Origin: Candidatus Woesearchaeota archaeon | GTDB lineage: Archaea; Nanobdellota; Nanobdellia; SCGC-AAA011-G17; JACPNG01 | Length of the DNA stretch: 33,621 bases | Direction: 5' to 3' | NCBI GenBank assembly: GCA_016185615.1 | Contig: JACPNE010000005.1 | Location: 1-33,621 of the forward strand | In this document: positions 19,135 to 27,639 of the stretch, in pieces | Layout of the letters: each line of letters opens with the position of its first letter | Numbering within the stretch: the first letter of the stretch is position 1 | The notes under the pieces: model-generated | Seen by the model: only the letters and a program-made list of their open reading frames with translations | Database searches by the model: none | Told to the model about the DNA's origin: nothing | Position numbers and translations under genes: made by a program

Positions 19135-19642
19135 TATTTTTTATTAAGTATTTTATGTCACTATAAACTGGAATGGTTTTTATCTTGAATTTTTTAACTA
19201 AAAATATCCAGACTAATGCTACATAAATACTTGATATAAATTCCCATATAAATAAATGAAATCTTTCAAATATGTTTTTTCCGTATTCTAAAAATATGAA
19301 TATCAAAATATCTATTCTTATTATGTTAGCTACTAATATAAGGGTTGAGCCAATCAAGAAAAGATAGACTGAAGTTTTCAATCTTAAATCTTTTGTAAAA
19401 ATAATTAATACTAACAATAAATAGTAGGCTGACGTTGCAACGCATGCAGAAATTATGTTTAATAAATTATTATTTATAATAAAACTATTCCCAATTATTG
19501 TTGGAGAATATTTTGTCAATAATAATGGATAAGAGCCATACAATGTTAATTTTAGCAATAAATAATTAATAAGACTATATGGAATTATAAAAATTATTAG
19601 GGCTATTACAATTCTTATAACCAAATTCTTATAATAACCCAT
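19124..19642 (-). CDS. Exosortase/archaeosortase family protein (small, 172 aa)
   Basis: Multi-pass; ISACVATSAYYLL (Cys67), LVANIIRIDILI (Arg109), ERFHLFIW (His129) match the Cys-Arg-His layout of exosortases. Confidence 0.8.
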   Translation of the reverse strand: MGYYKNLVIRIVIALIIFIIPYSLINYLLLKLTLYGSYPLLLTKYSPTIIGNSFIINNNLLNIISACVATSAYYLLLVLIIFTKDLRLKTSVYLFLIGSTLILVANIIRIDILIFIFLEYGKNIFERFHLFIWEFISSIYVALVWIFLVKKFKIKTIPVYSDIKYLIKNIRK

Positions 19643-19745
19643 AAAGAATTATTTCATTTGAGGTTTATATTTGTTTTCAGGATAAAAACATTTATAATAT
19701 TTAAGGAATTAAATTAATATAAATAATATTGTGGTGGTGGTTAGG

Positions 19746-20132
19746 ATGGATAAAGTAGTTCATTTTGAGATTCCTTTTGATAACAAAGAAAGGGCGAATA
19801 AATTCTATAAGGATGTTTTTGGATGGGATATTTTAGACATTCCTGAGATGAATTATGTTATAGTGCATACTGTAGAAGTTGATGAAAATCAAATGCCTGA
19901 AGAATCTGGGGCAATTAATGGCGGGATGTACAAAAGAGACAATAAGAGCAGCAACAGTCCAGTTATTGTAATAAATGTAGACAATATTGACAATTATATA
20001 AAAAAAATAAAAAATGCCAGCGGCAAAGTATTCAGGGAAAAAGTAACTGTTGGTGACATGGGATTTTATGCACAAGTTTATGATACAGAGGGAAATATAA
20101 TTGGGATTTGGGAGAATATAAAAAAACAATAA
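19746..20132 (+). CDS. VOC/glyoxalase family protein
   Basis: VVHFEIPFDNKERANKFYKDVFGWDI...MGFYAQVYDTEGNIIGIWE. Confidence 0.93.
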   Translation: MDKVVHFEIPFDNKERANKFYKDVFGWDILDIPEMNYVIVHTVEVDENQMPEESGAINGGMYKRDNKSSNSPVIVINVDNIDNYIKKIKNASGKVFREKVTVGDMGFYAQVYDTEGNIIGIWENIKKQ

Positions 20133-20133
20133 G

Positions 20134-20415
20134 ATGGTAAAGGCGATCTGGAATGGAAAAGTAATTGCAGAAAGCAATAATACTGTAGTTGTTGAGAATA
20201 ATCATTATTTTCCTCCGGAATCTATAAATATGAAATTCTTGAAAAAAAGTGGCAATAAATATACCTGCGCTTGGAAAGGAGTATGCGATTATTATAATAT
20301 TAAGGTTGATGATGAATTAAATGAAGATGCGGCTTGGATGTATCCTGAGCCAACAGAAGCAGCAAAAAGCATTAAGGGGCGTTTTGCATTCTGGAAGGGA
20401 GTAAAAGTAGAATAA
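20134..20415 (+). CDS. DUF427 domain protein
   Basis: AIWNGKVIAESNNTVVVENNHYFPPESI...TCAWKGVCDYYNIKVD...AWMYPEPTEAAKSIKGRFAFWKGVKVE. Confidence 0.93.
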   Translation: MVKAIWNGKVIAESNNTVVVENNHYFPPESINMKFLKKSGNKYTCAWKGVCDYYNIKVDDELNEDAAWMYPEPTEAAKSIKGRFAFWKGVKVE

Positions 20416-20459
20416 TAAATTCTAGAAACTTTTTTATACCCTCTAAAAAATAAAATTTA

Positions 20460-21026
20460 GTGAAAAAGAATACATTTTATATTATTGGGATTATCTTTTT
20501 AATAATAAGCTTATTCATTGATGGAAAAGTTTCATTATTTTTTAGTTCCATAAGAAATGAGACTTTTAATTCAATTTCATTTTTTATAAGTTATATTAAC
20601 ACTATCTCATTATTCGTTATAACAACCTTAATTTTATATCTTATTAAAAAAAGAAAAGAAATTATTTTGATGTGGGCTGCTTTCTTTATAAGCGGTGTAG
20701 CTAGCTTAGTAATAAAATTATTAACCGAGAGAACAAGACCTTTTGTTGAATTTGGATTTGATGCCATTCATGGAATAAACTTTGATTTTGCAATATGGAA
20801 CTCATCATTTCCTAGCTGGCATGCAGCTGCTTTGTTTGTTGTTTATCCATTCTTGAATAAAAAAATTAGATATTATTGGATAGCATTCGCTTTAATAGTA
20901 ATAGTTAATAGAGTATATACTGGATTCCATTATCTTAGTGATGTTGTTGCTGGGGTATTATTAGGACATGCTATTGCATGGTTGGTTATTTATTTGAATA
21001 AAAGATTCAAAATCTTAAGAATTTGA
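20460..21026 (+). CDS. PAP2 family phosphatase (GTG start)
   Basis: KLLTERTRPF, SFPSWHAAALF, NRVYTGFHYLSDVVAGVLLG phosphatase motifs. Confidence 0.93.
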   Translation: MKKNTFYIIGIIFLIISLFIDGKVSLFFSSIRNETFNSISFFISYINTISLFVITTLILYLIKKRKEIILMWAAFFISGVASLVIKLLTERTRPFVEFGFDAIHGINFDFAIWNSSFPSWHAAALFVVYPFLNKKIRYYWIAFALIVIVNRVYTGFHYLSDVVAGVLLGHAIAWLVIYLNKRFKILRI

Positions 21027-21117
21027 CTAATCCCTCTTGTTTTTGGTTTTCACAGAAAGGGCACACCTCATCTATATCATGCCAAGAATTACAGTCTTTG
21101 CATTGTATTCTGTCCAT
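21007..21117 (-). CDS. 36-aa zinc-ribbon microprotein, not in ORF track
   Basis: Manual translation MDRIQCKDCNSWHDIDEVCPFCENQKQEGLVKFLRF; two CxxC knuckles; overlaps the PAP2 3' end by ~20 nt. Confidence 0.6.
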   Translation of the reverse strand: MDRIQCKDCNSWHDIDEVCPFCENQKQEGLVKFLRF

Positions 21118-21272
21118 AGATAGTCATAAAACAAATTAGTTTATATATACTTATCAGCTAAAATATAGGTTATAAGATATACTTTTTATCATGCATAAAT
21201 CTTTTTAAGCGTATCAAATTGGGAGTGACAAATATAACTAACTGTTCTAAAGCAATTTAGCCAATTTATGTC

Positions 21273-21302
21273 CAAAGCCATGCCTATAGAAAGTTTTATA
21301 TA
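21273..21302 (+). promoter_or_regulatory. Candidate promoter of the surface protein gene: CAAAGCCATGC element plus TATA box TTTTATATA
   Basis: TATA-like tttatata; upstream element shared with the L1 promoter at the same 21-nt offset. Confidence 0.5.
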
Positions 21303-21359
21303 GCTATCGTAACTTTAAAATAACAACATATATAATATATTTACATAGGGGGTCTTTAA

Positions 21360-23309
21360 ATGAGAAGATTTGCATTTTTGAGTATAATTTTTACATTAAT
21401 TTTAGTTAGTTTTGTTAGTGCTGTTGGAGATGTGAATATAGCTTCTGTTAATAGCCCAAGTGGAAATCCAGGAAGTACAGCACAAGTTAATGTGGTTGTA
21501 GAAAATGCAGTAGCAGGATTGGATATCCCAACAGTTGTTCTTACAAGTTCTGATCTTACATTTAGTGGAAATACAATATTAGCACCAGATGTATCAGATA
21601 TCTCTAATTTAGCTAATTCAACTCCACAGACAGTTTCATTTAGTATTACAATTCCATCAAGTTTAGCAGGACCTTATTCTGGGATAATAACAGCTGCTGA
21701 GTCTGGAAATGAGGCCGCAAATAATCATACATTTCCATATTCTGTTACAATAAATAGTTTTAATGCATTAGATGTTACTTCACATTCAGAGACAGATTCT
21801 TTAATAGTAACAGGAGAAGAAGATAGCATAAGAACAGCAACATTTAATGTTAAAAATACAGGAAGTAATACATTTACTTTAACATCCGGATCATTTAATT
21901 TCACATCAAACGACTTTACAGATAATGATGGAGAGAATATAACATTATCCTTCTCAAATTTAGATTCTAGTGTGACACCAGGAGCAACTGATACAGTAAC
22001 ATTAACAGTAAACATTCCAAACAGGATTGATTTGGATAATTATGACGGAATAATAACTGTACAGAATCCAAATGATAATACAAAGACAGACACATTCTTA
22101 TTGGATATAAGAATCCAGCCAGAAGTGTGTTCAGACGGAATTGTAAGGGATGGAGACCAAACATCAAGCAGCCAGGCTTGGTTACAAATTGATATAAACG
22201 ATCCTGATGATGGCGATGAATATAATCTTGGAGATACAATAAGCTTGGATGTAACAATAGGAAATGAGAATGATGACCCAATAGATGTTGTTGTAGAGGC
22301 ATTCTTGTATGATATGGATGACAATGATGAGATTGTCTCTGTTGAAAGCGATTCTTTAGAAATAGACGAGGATGATGAGGATGACTTTGATTTGGATTTA
22401 ATAATACCAAGAGACTCTAGTTTGGATGAAGATCATGAATATGTCTTGTTTGTAAAGGCATATGAAGATGGGGATGAAGACGAAAACTGTAATGAAGATA
22501 GCATTGAAATAGATATTGAAAAGGAAGATGATGATGTTATTGTTGATAATGTATTAGTAAATCCTAACACTGTAAGTTGTGGAGAAACTGTTGAGGTTGT
22601 ATTTGATGTTGAAAACATTGGTGCAAGGGATCAAAATGATATAATTGCTCAATTAAGAAGCAGTGAATTAAATGTTGATATGGACTCAAATGAGTTTGAT
22701 TTGGATAGAGATGACGACGTTGAGAAGAGATTTACATTTAGTGTTCCAACAAATGCAAGGGCTGGAACTTATAGTTTAGAAGTCATTGCAGAGTTTGATG
22801 ATGGAGATAAGAGATACAGCGAATTCTCTGATTTAGTGGTTGAATGTGGCGGACAAACTGAAACTCCAACTACAGGAAGCTCAGCTAGCTTAGATATAAA
22901 TGAGCAAGATATAGTAATAAGTGGAAACTCATTTAGCATCCCATTAAAGATAACAAACAATGCTGGAGAGAGGTCAACATACACTGTAGAGGTTGATGCA
23001 GACTGGGCAAATCCAGTAAGCCCAAGGACATTGACATTGAATGATGGACAGACAAGTACAATATTTGTTTTATTGGAAGCTAAGGAAGGAGAAGCTGGAA
23101 GAAGATCTGCAGTAATAAATGTTGAATCAAATAATGATGTTGTAGCAAGCAGGAGCTTGGCATTTGACCTTGAGGGAGAGTCTTCATGGCTTGATTCATT
23201 TAACTTAGGAAGCTTAAGCGATAGCACAGTATTCTGGATAATAGCAGACATAGTTGCTATCATAGCAGTATTATACATACTGAAATTAATCTTCCTGCCA
23301 AAGAAATAA
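21360..23309 (+). CDS. Large secreted/surface protein with CARDB/Ig-like repeats and C-terminal TM anchor
   Basis: Signal peptide MRRFAFLSIIFTLILVSFVSAVG; VNPNTVSCGETVEVVFDVENIGARDQNDIIAQL CARDB-like block; C-terminal STVFWIIADIVAIIAVLYILKLIFLPKK. Confidence 0.85.
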   Translation: MRRFAFLSIIFTLILVSFVSAVGDVNIASVNSPSGNPGSTAQVNVVVENAVAGLDIPTVVLTSSDLTFSGNTILAPDVSDISNLANSTPQTVSFSITIPSSLAGPYSGIITAAESGNEAANNHTFPYSVTINSFNALDVTSHSETDSLIVTGEEDSIRTATFNVKNTGSNTFTLTSGSFNFTSNDFTDNDGENITLSFSNLDSSVTPGATDTVTLTVNIPNRIDLDNYDGIITVQNPNDNTKTDTFLLDIRIQPEVCSDGIVRDGDQTSSSQAWLQIDINDPDDGDEYNLGDTISLDVTIGNENDDPIDVVVEAFLYDMDDNDEIVSVESDSLEIDEDDEDDFDLDLIIPRDSSLDEDHEYVLFVKAYEDGDEDENCNEDSIEIDIEKEDDDVIVDNVLVNPNTVSCGETVEVVFDVENIGARDQNDIIAQLRSSELNVDMDSNEFDLDRDDDVEKRFTFSVPTNARAGTYSLEVIAEFDDGDKRYSEFSDLVVECGGQTETPTTGSSASLDINEQDIVISGNSFSIPLKITNNAGERSTYTVEVDADWANPVSPRTLTLNDGQTSTIFVLLEAKEGEAGRRSAVINVESNNDVVASRSLAFDLEGESSWLDSFNLGSLSDSTVFWIIADIVAIIAVLYILKLIFLPKK

Positions 23310-23344
23310 ATTTATTAATTTGTTTCTTATTTTTTTAGATTAAT

Positions 23345-23614
23345 ATGGCAATAAGTCAAGATAAAGTTATTGAATATTTAGAAAATAGAGCTAAGTTGGC
23401 TGATGATGGAATTAACTCAGACTACTTTTTTTCTGAGTTGAAAAGAAATTTGCCTAAAGAGCTAGAAGATGCTGTTAGAGATATATTCATAAGGCATTGT
23501 GATTCTCCTTTTAATAAACAAATAGGTACTGCTATAGGCTATGAAAAATCAATTGGAATGATAAGAGCAGAAGTAGAAAATTATTATTCTACACTTGAAT
23601 ATCAGCATGCTTGA
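23345..23614 (+). CDS. Hypothetical protein (89 aa)
   Basis: ORF with no recognised motif; sense orientation in an otherwise empty gap. Confidence 0.5.
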   Translation: MAISQDKVIEYLENRAKLADDGINSDYFFSELKRNLPKELEDAVRDIFIRHCDSPFNKQIGTAIGYEKSIGMIRAEVENYYSTLEYQHA

Positions 23615-23635
23615 TATCTTATTCTAAAACTAAAG

Positions 23636-23720
23636 AGCGCAGGGCAGGATTCGAACCTGCGAATAATCGGGTTCTTCTATTATTTGCAGCCGATTGCCTT
23701 AACCGCTTGGCTACCTGCGC
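23636..23720 (-). tRNA. tRNA-Cys(GCA) with a 12-nt intron at 37/38
   Basis: Acceptor GCGCAGG/CCTGCGC, D-arm GCC..GGC, anticodon stem ATCGG/CCGAT, 19-nt loop CTGCAA[ATAATAGAAGAA]C, T-arm GCAGG-TTCGAAT-CCTGC, U73 (Cys identity). Confidence 0.93.
23672..23683 (-). other. tRNA-Cys intron (ATAATAGAAGAA in sense orientation)
   Basis: Excess of 12 nt over a 7-nt anticodon loop; placement at 37/38 gives near bulge-helix-bulge geometry. Confidence 0.75.
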
Positions 23721-23730
23721 ATAAGTTAAT

Positions 23731-23806
23731 CGGATCCGAGGGGATTTGAACCCCCGACCTACAGCTTAGAAGGCTGTCGCTCTAATCCAAGCTGAGCTAC
23801 GGATCC
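23731..23806 (-). tRNA. tRNA-Arg(TCT)
   Basis: Acceptor GGATCCG/CGGATCC, D-arm GCTC/GAGC, anticodon arm ACAGC-CTTCTAA-GCTGT, T-arm GGGGG-TTCAAAT-CCCCT. Confidence 0.95.
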
Positions 23807-23881
23807 ATAACGAATTTAGACGTTATTTTGTTTTTAAATCTTTTCAAAAAGTTTATATAAACATTTATTGGAATTAGTATA

Positions 23882-26872
23882 ATGGTTGATTTCAGCAAGA
23901 TAGAGAAGAAGTGGCAGAAGAGATGGGAAGAAAAAAAGGTATTTCAAGTTAAGGATAATCCAAAGAAAAAGAAATTCTATGTTCTTGAGATGTTTCCTTA
24001 TCCTTCTGGATCTGGATTGCATATGGGACATGCATTTAACTATACAATAGGGGACATTTATGCCAGATTCAAAAGAATGATGGGATTCAATGTGTTATAT
24101 CCTGTGGGTTATGATAGCTTTGGACTTCCAGCAGAAAATGCTGCTATCCTAGCTAAAGAGCATCCAAAGAAATTCACAGAAAACTCAATTAAGAATTTTA
24201 TAAGGCAACAAAAAGAGATTGGATTAAGCTATGACTGGAATAGATTATTAATGACCCATACTCCAGAGTATTACAAATGGAATCAGTATTTCTTCTTGAA
24301 ATTTTTTGAAAATGGATTAGTGTACAAAGATAAGGCTTCTGTAAACTGGTGTCCTAAATGTGATACAGTATTAGCTAATGAACAAGTCCATAATGGGAAA
24401 TGCTGGCGTCATAAAGACACTGATGTTGAAACTAAACAATTAGAGCAATGGTTCATTAAAACAACAAAATATGCTGAAGAATTATTAAATGACATAGAAA
24501 AATTACAATGGCCTGAAAGAATAAAAATAATGCAGGAAAACTGGATTGGAAAGAGCCATGGGACTGAAATTGATTTTGAGATTAATACAAATTCAAATTT
24601 TGTTTTATTACATGGTTTTACTGGCAGTCCAGATGCTAATTTCTTCCCATGGTTAAAGAAGGAATTAGAGAATAAGGGATGTAAAGTAAGTGTGCCAAGA
24701 TTACCTAATTCAAATAATCCAGATATAATTGAGCAGGTAAATTACGTTATAAATAACTATAGCTTTAATGAGAATACCGTTCTATTGGGACATAGTCTTG
24801 GAAGTGTTGTTGCATTAAAAGTTTTAGAAAAATTGAACAAACCAATTAAAAAATTAGTTCTAGCAGCTGGTTTTTGTGAGCCTAAATTTAAAGATAAAAA
24901 GAGACCATTTGAGGAAAGATTTAATTGGAAATTTGATTTTGAGAAAATTAAAAATAATATCCAGTCAGTAATAATATTAAGAGCAAGAAATGACAGTGCA
25001 GTTCCCGCTGAAAGATCAGATAAAATAAAGGAAAAAATTGGCGGAATTATAATTGATTTTGAAGCTGAAGATGATCATATCTGTGGAAACAAAGAACCGG
25101 AAGTCTTGAAGAATTGTTTAAATCTTTTTCCAATATTCACAACAAGGCCGGATACTTTATTTGGGGTAACTTTTATGGTTATTTCTGCACAACATCCAAG
25201 ACTTTATGAAATTGTGACAAAAGAACAAAAGAAAGAAGTTGATAATTTCCTAAAGAAAATAAAATCAACGAAAGAAGAGGATATAGCACAATTAGAAAAA
25301 GATGGAGTATTTACAGGAAGCTATGCAATCCATCCTTTAACTAATCAAAAAATTCCAGTCTATGCAGGAAATTTTGTCATTGCTGAATATGGCTCTGGAA
25401 TGGTTATGGCAGTCCCTGCACATGACCAAAGGGATTTTGAGTTTGCCAGGAAATATAAATTGCCTATAAAATTAGTTATCCAATCAAAGGATAAAAAAAT
25501 TGGTGAAAAAAATCTAAAAGAAGCATTTGTTGATAATGGGATATTAGTTAATTCTGAAAAGTTCAACGGACTAAATTCGGAAGAAGCTAAGATAAGGATA
25601 ACAAAAGAATTAGAGAATAAAAAATTAGGTAAACCAACAGTTAACTATAAGTTGAGGGACTGGTTAATCTCAAGGCAAAGATACTGGGGAACCCCGATTC
25701 CAATAATTTATTGCGATGATTGCGGAATTGTTTCTGTTCCGGAAAAAGATCTTCCTGTAAAGCTTCCAGATAAAGTAGAATTTGGAAAAGGAAATCCATT
25801 AACTACAAACAAAGGTTTTGTAAATGTTAAATGCCCAAAATGCAAAAAGAATGCCAAAAGAGAAACAGATACAATGGATACATTTTTTGATTCTTCTTGG
25901 TATTTTTTAAGATACTGTGATAATAAAAATAGTAAAAATCCATTTGATATCAAAAAAATAGATTACTGGATGCCTGTTAATCAGTATATAGGCGGGGCTG
26001 AACATGCTTGCATGCATTTAATCTATGCAAGGTTCTTTACAAAAGCATTAAGGGATCTAAGTTATGTAAAAATTGATGAGCCTTTCATAAAACTATTCAA
26101 CCAAGGGATGCTGCATGGTGAGGATGGATTTGTAATGTCTAAATCCAGAGGAAATGTTGTCTTGCCGGAAACAGTATCAAGAGAATATGGGATGGATACA
26201 GCGAGATTATTCTTGATATCAGGAGCAGCCCCTGATAAAGATATGGAATGGAGCTCTAAAGGGGTAGAAGGAAGCTTAAGATTTGTAAAAAGATTAATTG
26301 AATATACTCCAAATGTGAAATTAGGAAAGACAGTTAAAAAAGTTGAGAGCAAATTAAACAAAACAATAAAGGAAGTTACAAAAGATATAGAAGATTTTAG
26401 ATACAACTTTGCTGTTATAAAAATAAGAGATTTATTTGATTCTTTAGGGGAAGAAATTAACAAGAAAGATTTGGAAAAATTCCTCAAGTTGGTTCATCCA
26501 TTCTGTCCACATATAACAGAAGAATTATGGGAGCAGATTGGAAACAAATCATTTTTAAGTTTGGAAAAATGGCCGGAATATGATGAATCAAAGATAGATG
26601 TTAAATATGAACAGGCAGAAAAAGCATTTACTAATCTGATTTCAGATATAACCAATGTAATAAATGTAATGAAAGAGAAACAAGGCAAGGAATTCAATAA
26701 AGTTTATGTTTATTCCCTTCCTAATGAAATGGAATATTATGATAGCAAGGACTTAAGTAATAGGGTAAACAAGGAGGTTATTGTTTATTCAGTTTCTGAC
26801 AAGAATAAACATGATCCGGAAAACAAATCAAAAAGAGCAAAGCCAGGAAAACCAGCAATATTTTTAGAATGA
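23882..26872 (+). CDS. leuS: Leucyl-tRNA synthetase with an inserted alpha/beta-hydrolase domain
   Basis: FPYPSGSGLHMGH (HIGH), VMSKSRGNVV (KMSKS), TTRPDTLFG and VPAHDQRD CP1 editing motifs, RDWLISRQRYWGTPIP; extra domain at ~235-417. Confidence 0.96.
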   Translation: MVDFSKIEKKWQKRWEEKKVFQVKDNPKKKKFYVLEMFPYPSGSGLHMGHAFNYTIGDIYARFKRMMGFNVLYPVGYDSFGLPAENAAILAKEHPKKFTENSIKNFIRQQKEIGLSYDWNRLLMTHTPEYYKWNQYFFLKFFENGLVYKDKASVNWCPKCDTVLANEQVHNGKCWRHKDTDVETKQLEQWFIKTTKYAEELLNDIEKLQWPERIKIMQENWIGKSHGTEIDFEINTNSNFVLLHGFTGSPDANFFPWLKKELENKGCKVSVPRLPNSNNPDIIEQVNYVINNYSFNENTVLLGHSLGSVVALKVLEKLNKPIKKLVLAAGFCEPKFKDKKRPFEERFNWKFDFEKIKNNIQSVIILRARNDSAVPAERSDKIKEKIGGIIIDFEAEDDHICGNKEPEVLKNCLNLFPIFTTRPDTLFGVTFMVISAQHPRLYEIVTKEQKKEVDNFLKKIKSTKEEDIAQLEKDGVFTGSYAIHPLTNQKIPVYAGNFVIAEYGSGMVMAVPAHDQRDFEFARKYKLPIKLVIQSKDKKIGEKNLKEAFVDNGILVNSEKFNGLNSEEAKIRITKELENKKLGKPTVNYKLRDWLISRQRYWGTPIPIIYCDDCGIVSVPEKDLPVKLPDKVEFGKGNPLTTNKGFVNVKCPKCKKNAKRETDTMDTFFDSSWYFLRYCDNKNSKNPFDIKKIDYWMPVNQYIGGAEHACMHLIYARFFTKALRDLSYVKIDEPFIKLFNQGMLHGEDGFVMSKSRGNVVLPETVSREYGMDTARLFLISGAAPDKDMEWSSKGVEGSLRFVKRLIEYTPNVKLGKTVKKVESKLNKTIKEVTKDIEDFRYNFAVIKIRDLFDSLGEEINKKDLEKFLKLVHPFCPHITEELWEQIGNKSFLSLEKWPEYDESKIDVKYEQAEKAFTNLISDITNVINVMKEKQGKEFNKVYVYSLPNEMEYYDSKDLSNRVNKEVIVYSVSDKNKHDPENKSKRAKPGKPAIFLE

Positions 26873-27306
26873 AAATGTTTTTGTTTATAATTATAATTTT
26901 GTTATTGGCTGTAAATGGATGCGATAATAAGAATTATGTTATTATCAATAATGGAGATAAAGAGATAAAAATTAATGTTGAGATAGCTGATGATGATTCT
27001 GAAAGAACTAAAGGATTAATGTTCAGAGAAAGCTTAGAATATAATTCAGGAATGTTATTTGTGTTTGGGGATGAAGATTATTATGGCTTCTGGATGAAAA
27101 ATACATTAATCCCTTTAGATATGATATTTATCTCTGAAGATTTGGAAATTATTGATATAAAATATGCTGTTCCTTGTGAGGATGAATGCACAAATTATTA
27201 CCCAAAAGAGAAAGCAAAATACATTCTTGAAGTAAATGGAAATTTCACCTTGAAAAATAAGATATCAATAGGGAATAAAGTCATATTAGGCAATCTTAAT
27301 ATTTAA
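26869..27306 (+). CDS. DUF192 family protein, putative lipoprotein
   Basis: VEIADDDSERTKGLMFRESLEYNSGMLFVFGDEDYYGFWMKNTLIPLDMIFI; lipobox-like LLLAVNGC; ATGA overlap with leuS. Confidence 0.93.
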   Translation: MKMFLFIIIILLLAVNGCDNKNYVIINNGDKEIKINVEIADDDSERTKGLMFRESLEYNSGMLFVFGDEDYYGFWMKNTLIPLDMIFISEDLEIIDIKYAVPCEDECTNYYPKEKAKYILEVNGNFTLKNKISIGNKVILGNLNI

Positions 27307-27330
27307 ATATTCCAATATTTTATTTATTGT

Positions 27331-27639
27331 ATGAAAGGATTAGTTGCTTTATTATTAGTATTTATTGTAGGCTGCACTACTATAGACAATAATCCGGCAG
27401 GTACTCTACCAGAAGAGATTCCTACAGGAGAGTTTGAATGCAATGTTGATAGTGATTGCGCTGTCGGGGGATGTTCTGGCCAGATATGCGCTAGGGCTGA
27501 TTTGGCTGATGATATTATAACAACATGTGAATATCAAGAAGTTTATGCCTGCTACAAATTAACAAGTTGTGGCTGTGTAAACAATCAATGCCAATGGGCA
27601 CAGAATCAAGAATTCAATAATTGCTTGGCTAAATATTAG
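27331..27639 (+). CDS. Small Cys-rich putative lipoprotein (eight-cysteine-cluster type)
   Basis: Lipobox-like VFIVGC, then CNVDSDCAVGGCSGQICA...CEYQEVYACYKLTSCGCVNNQCQWAQ. Confidence 0.75.
   Translation: MKGLVALLLVFIVGCTTIDNNPAGTLPEEIPTGEFECNVDSDCAVGGCSGQICARADLADDIITTCEYQEVYACYKLTSCGCVNNQCQWAQNQEFNNCLAKY

Noticed and set aside
21725-23278. Minus-strand ORFs opposite the surface protein (up to 169 aa)
   Set aside because: Artefacts of acidic Asp/Asn/Thr-rich codons; no start signals or motifs.
23636-23720. Class II (long variable arm) tRNA reading, e.g. Ser/Leu
   Set aside because: The extra bases sit in the anticodon loop, not the variable region; the fold, GCA anticodon and U73 fit intron-containing tRNA-Cys.
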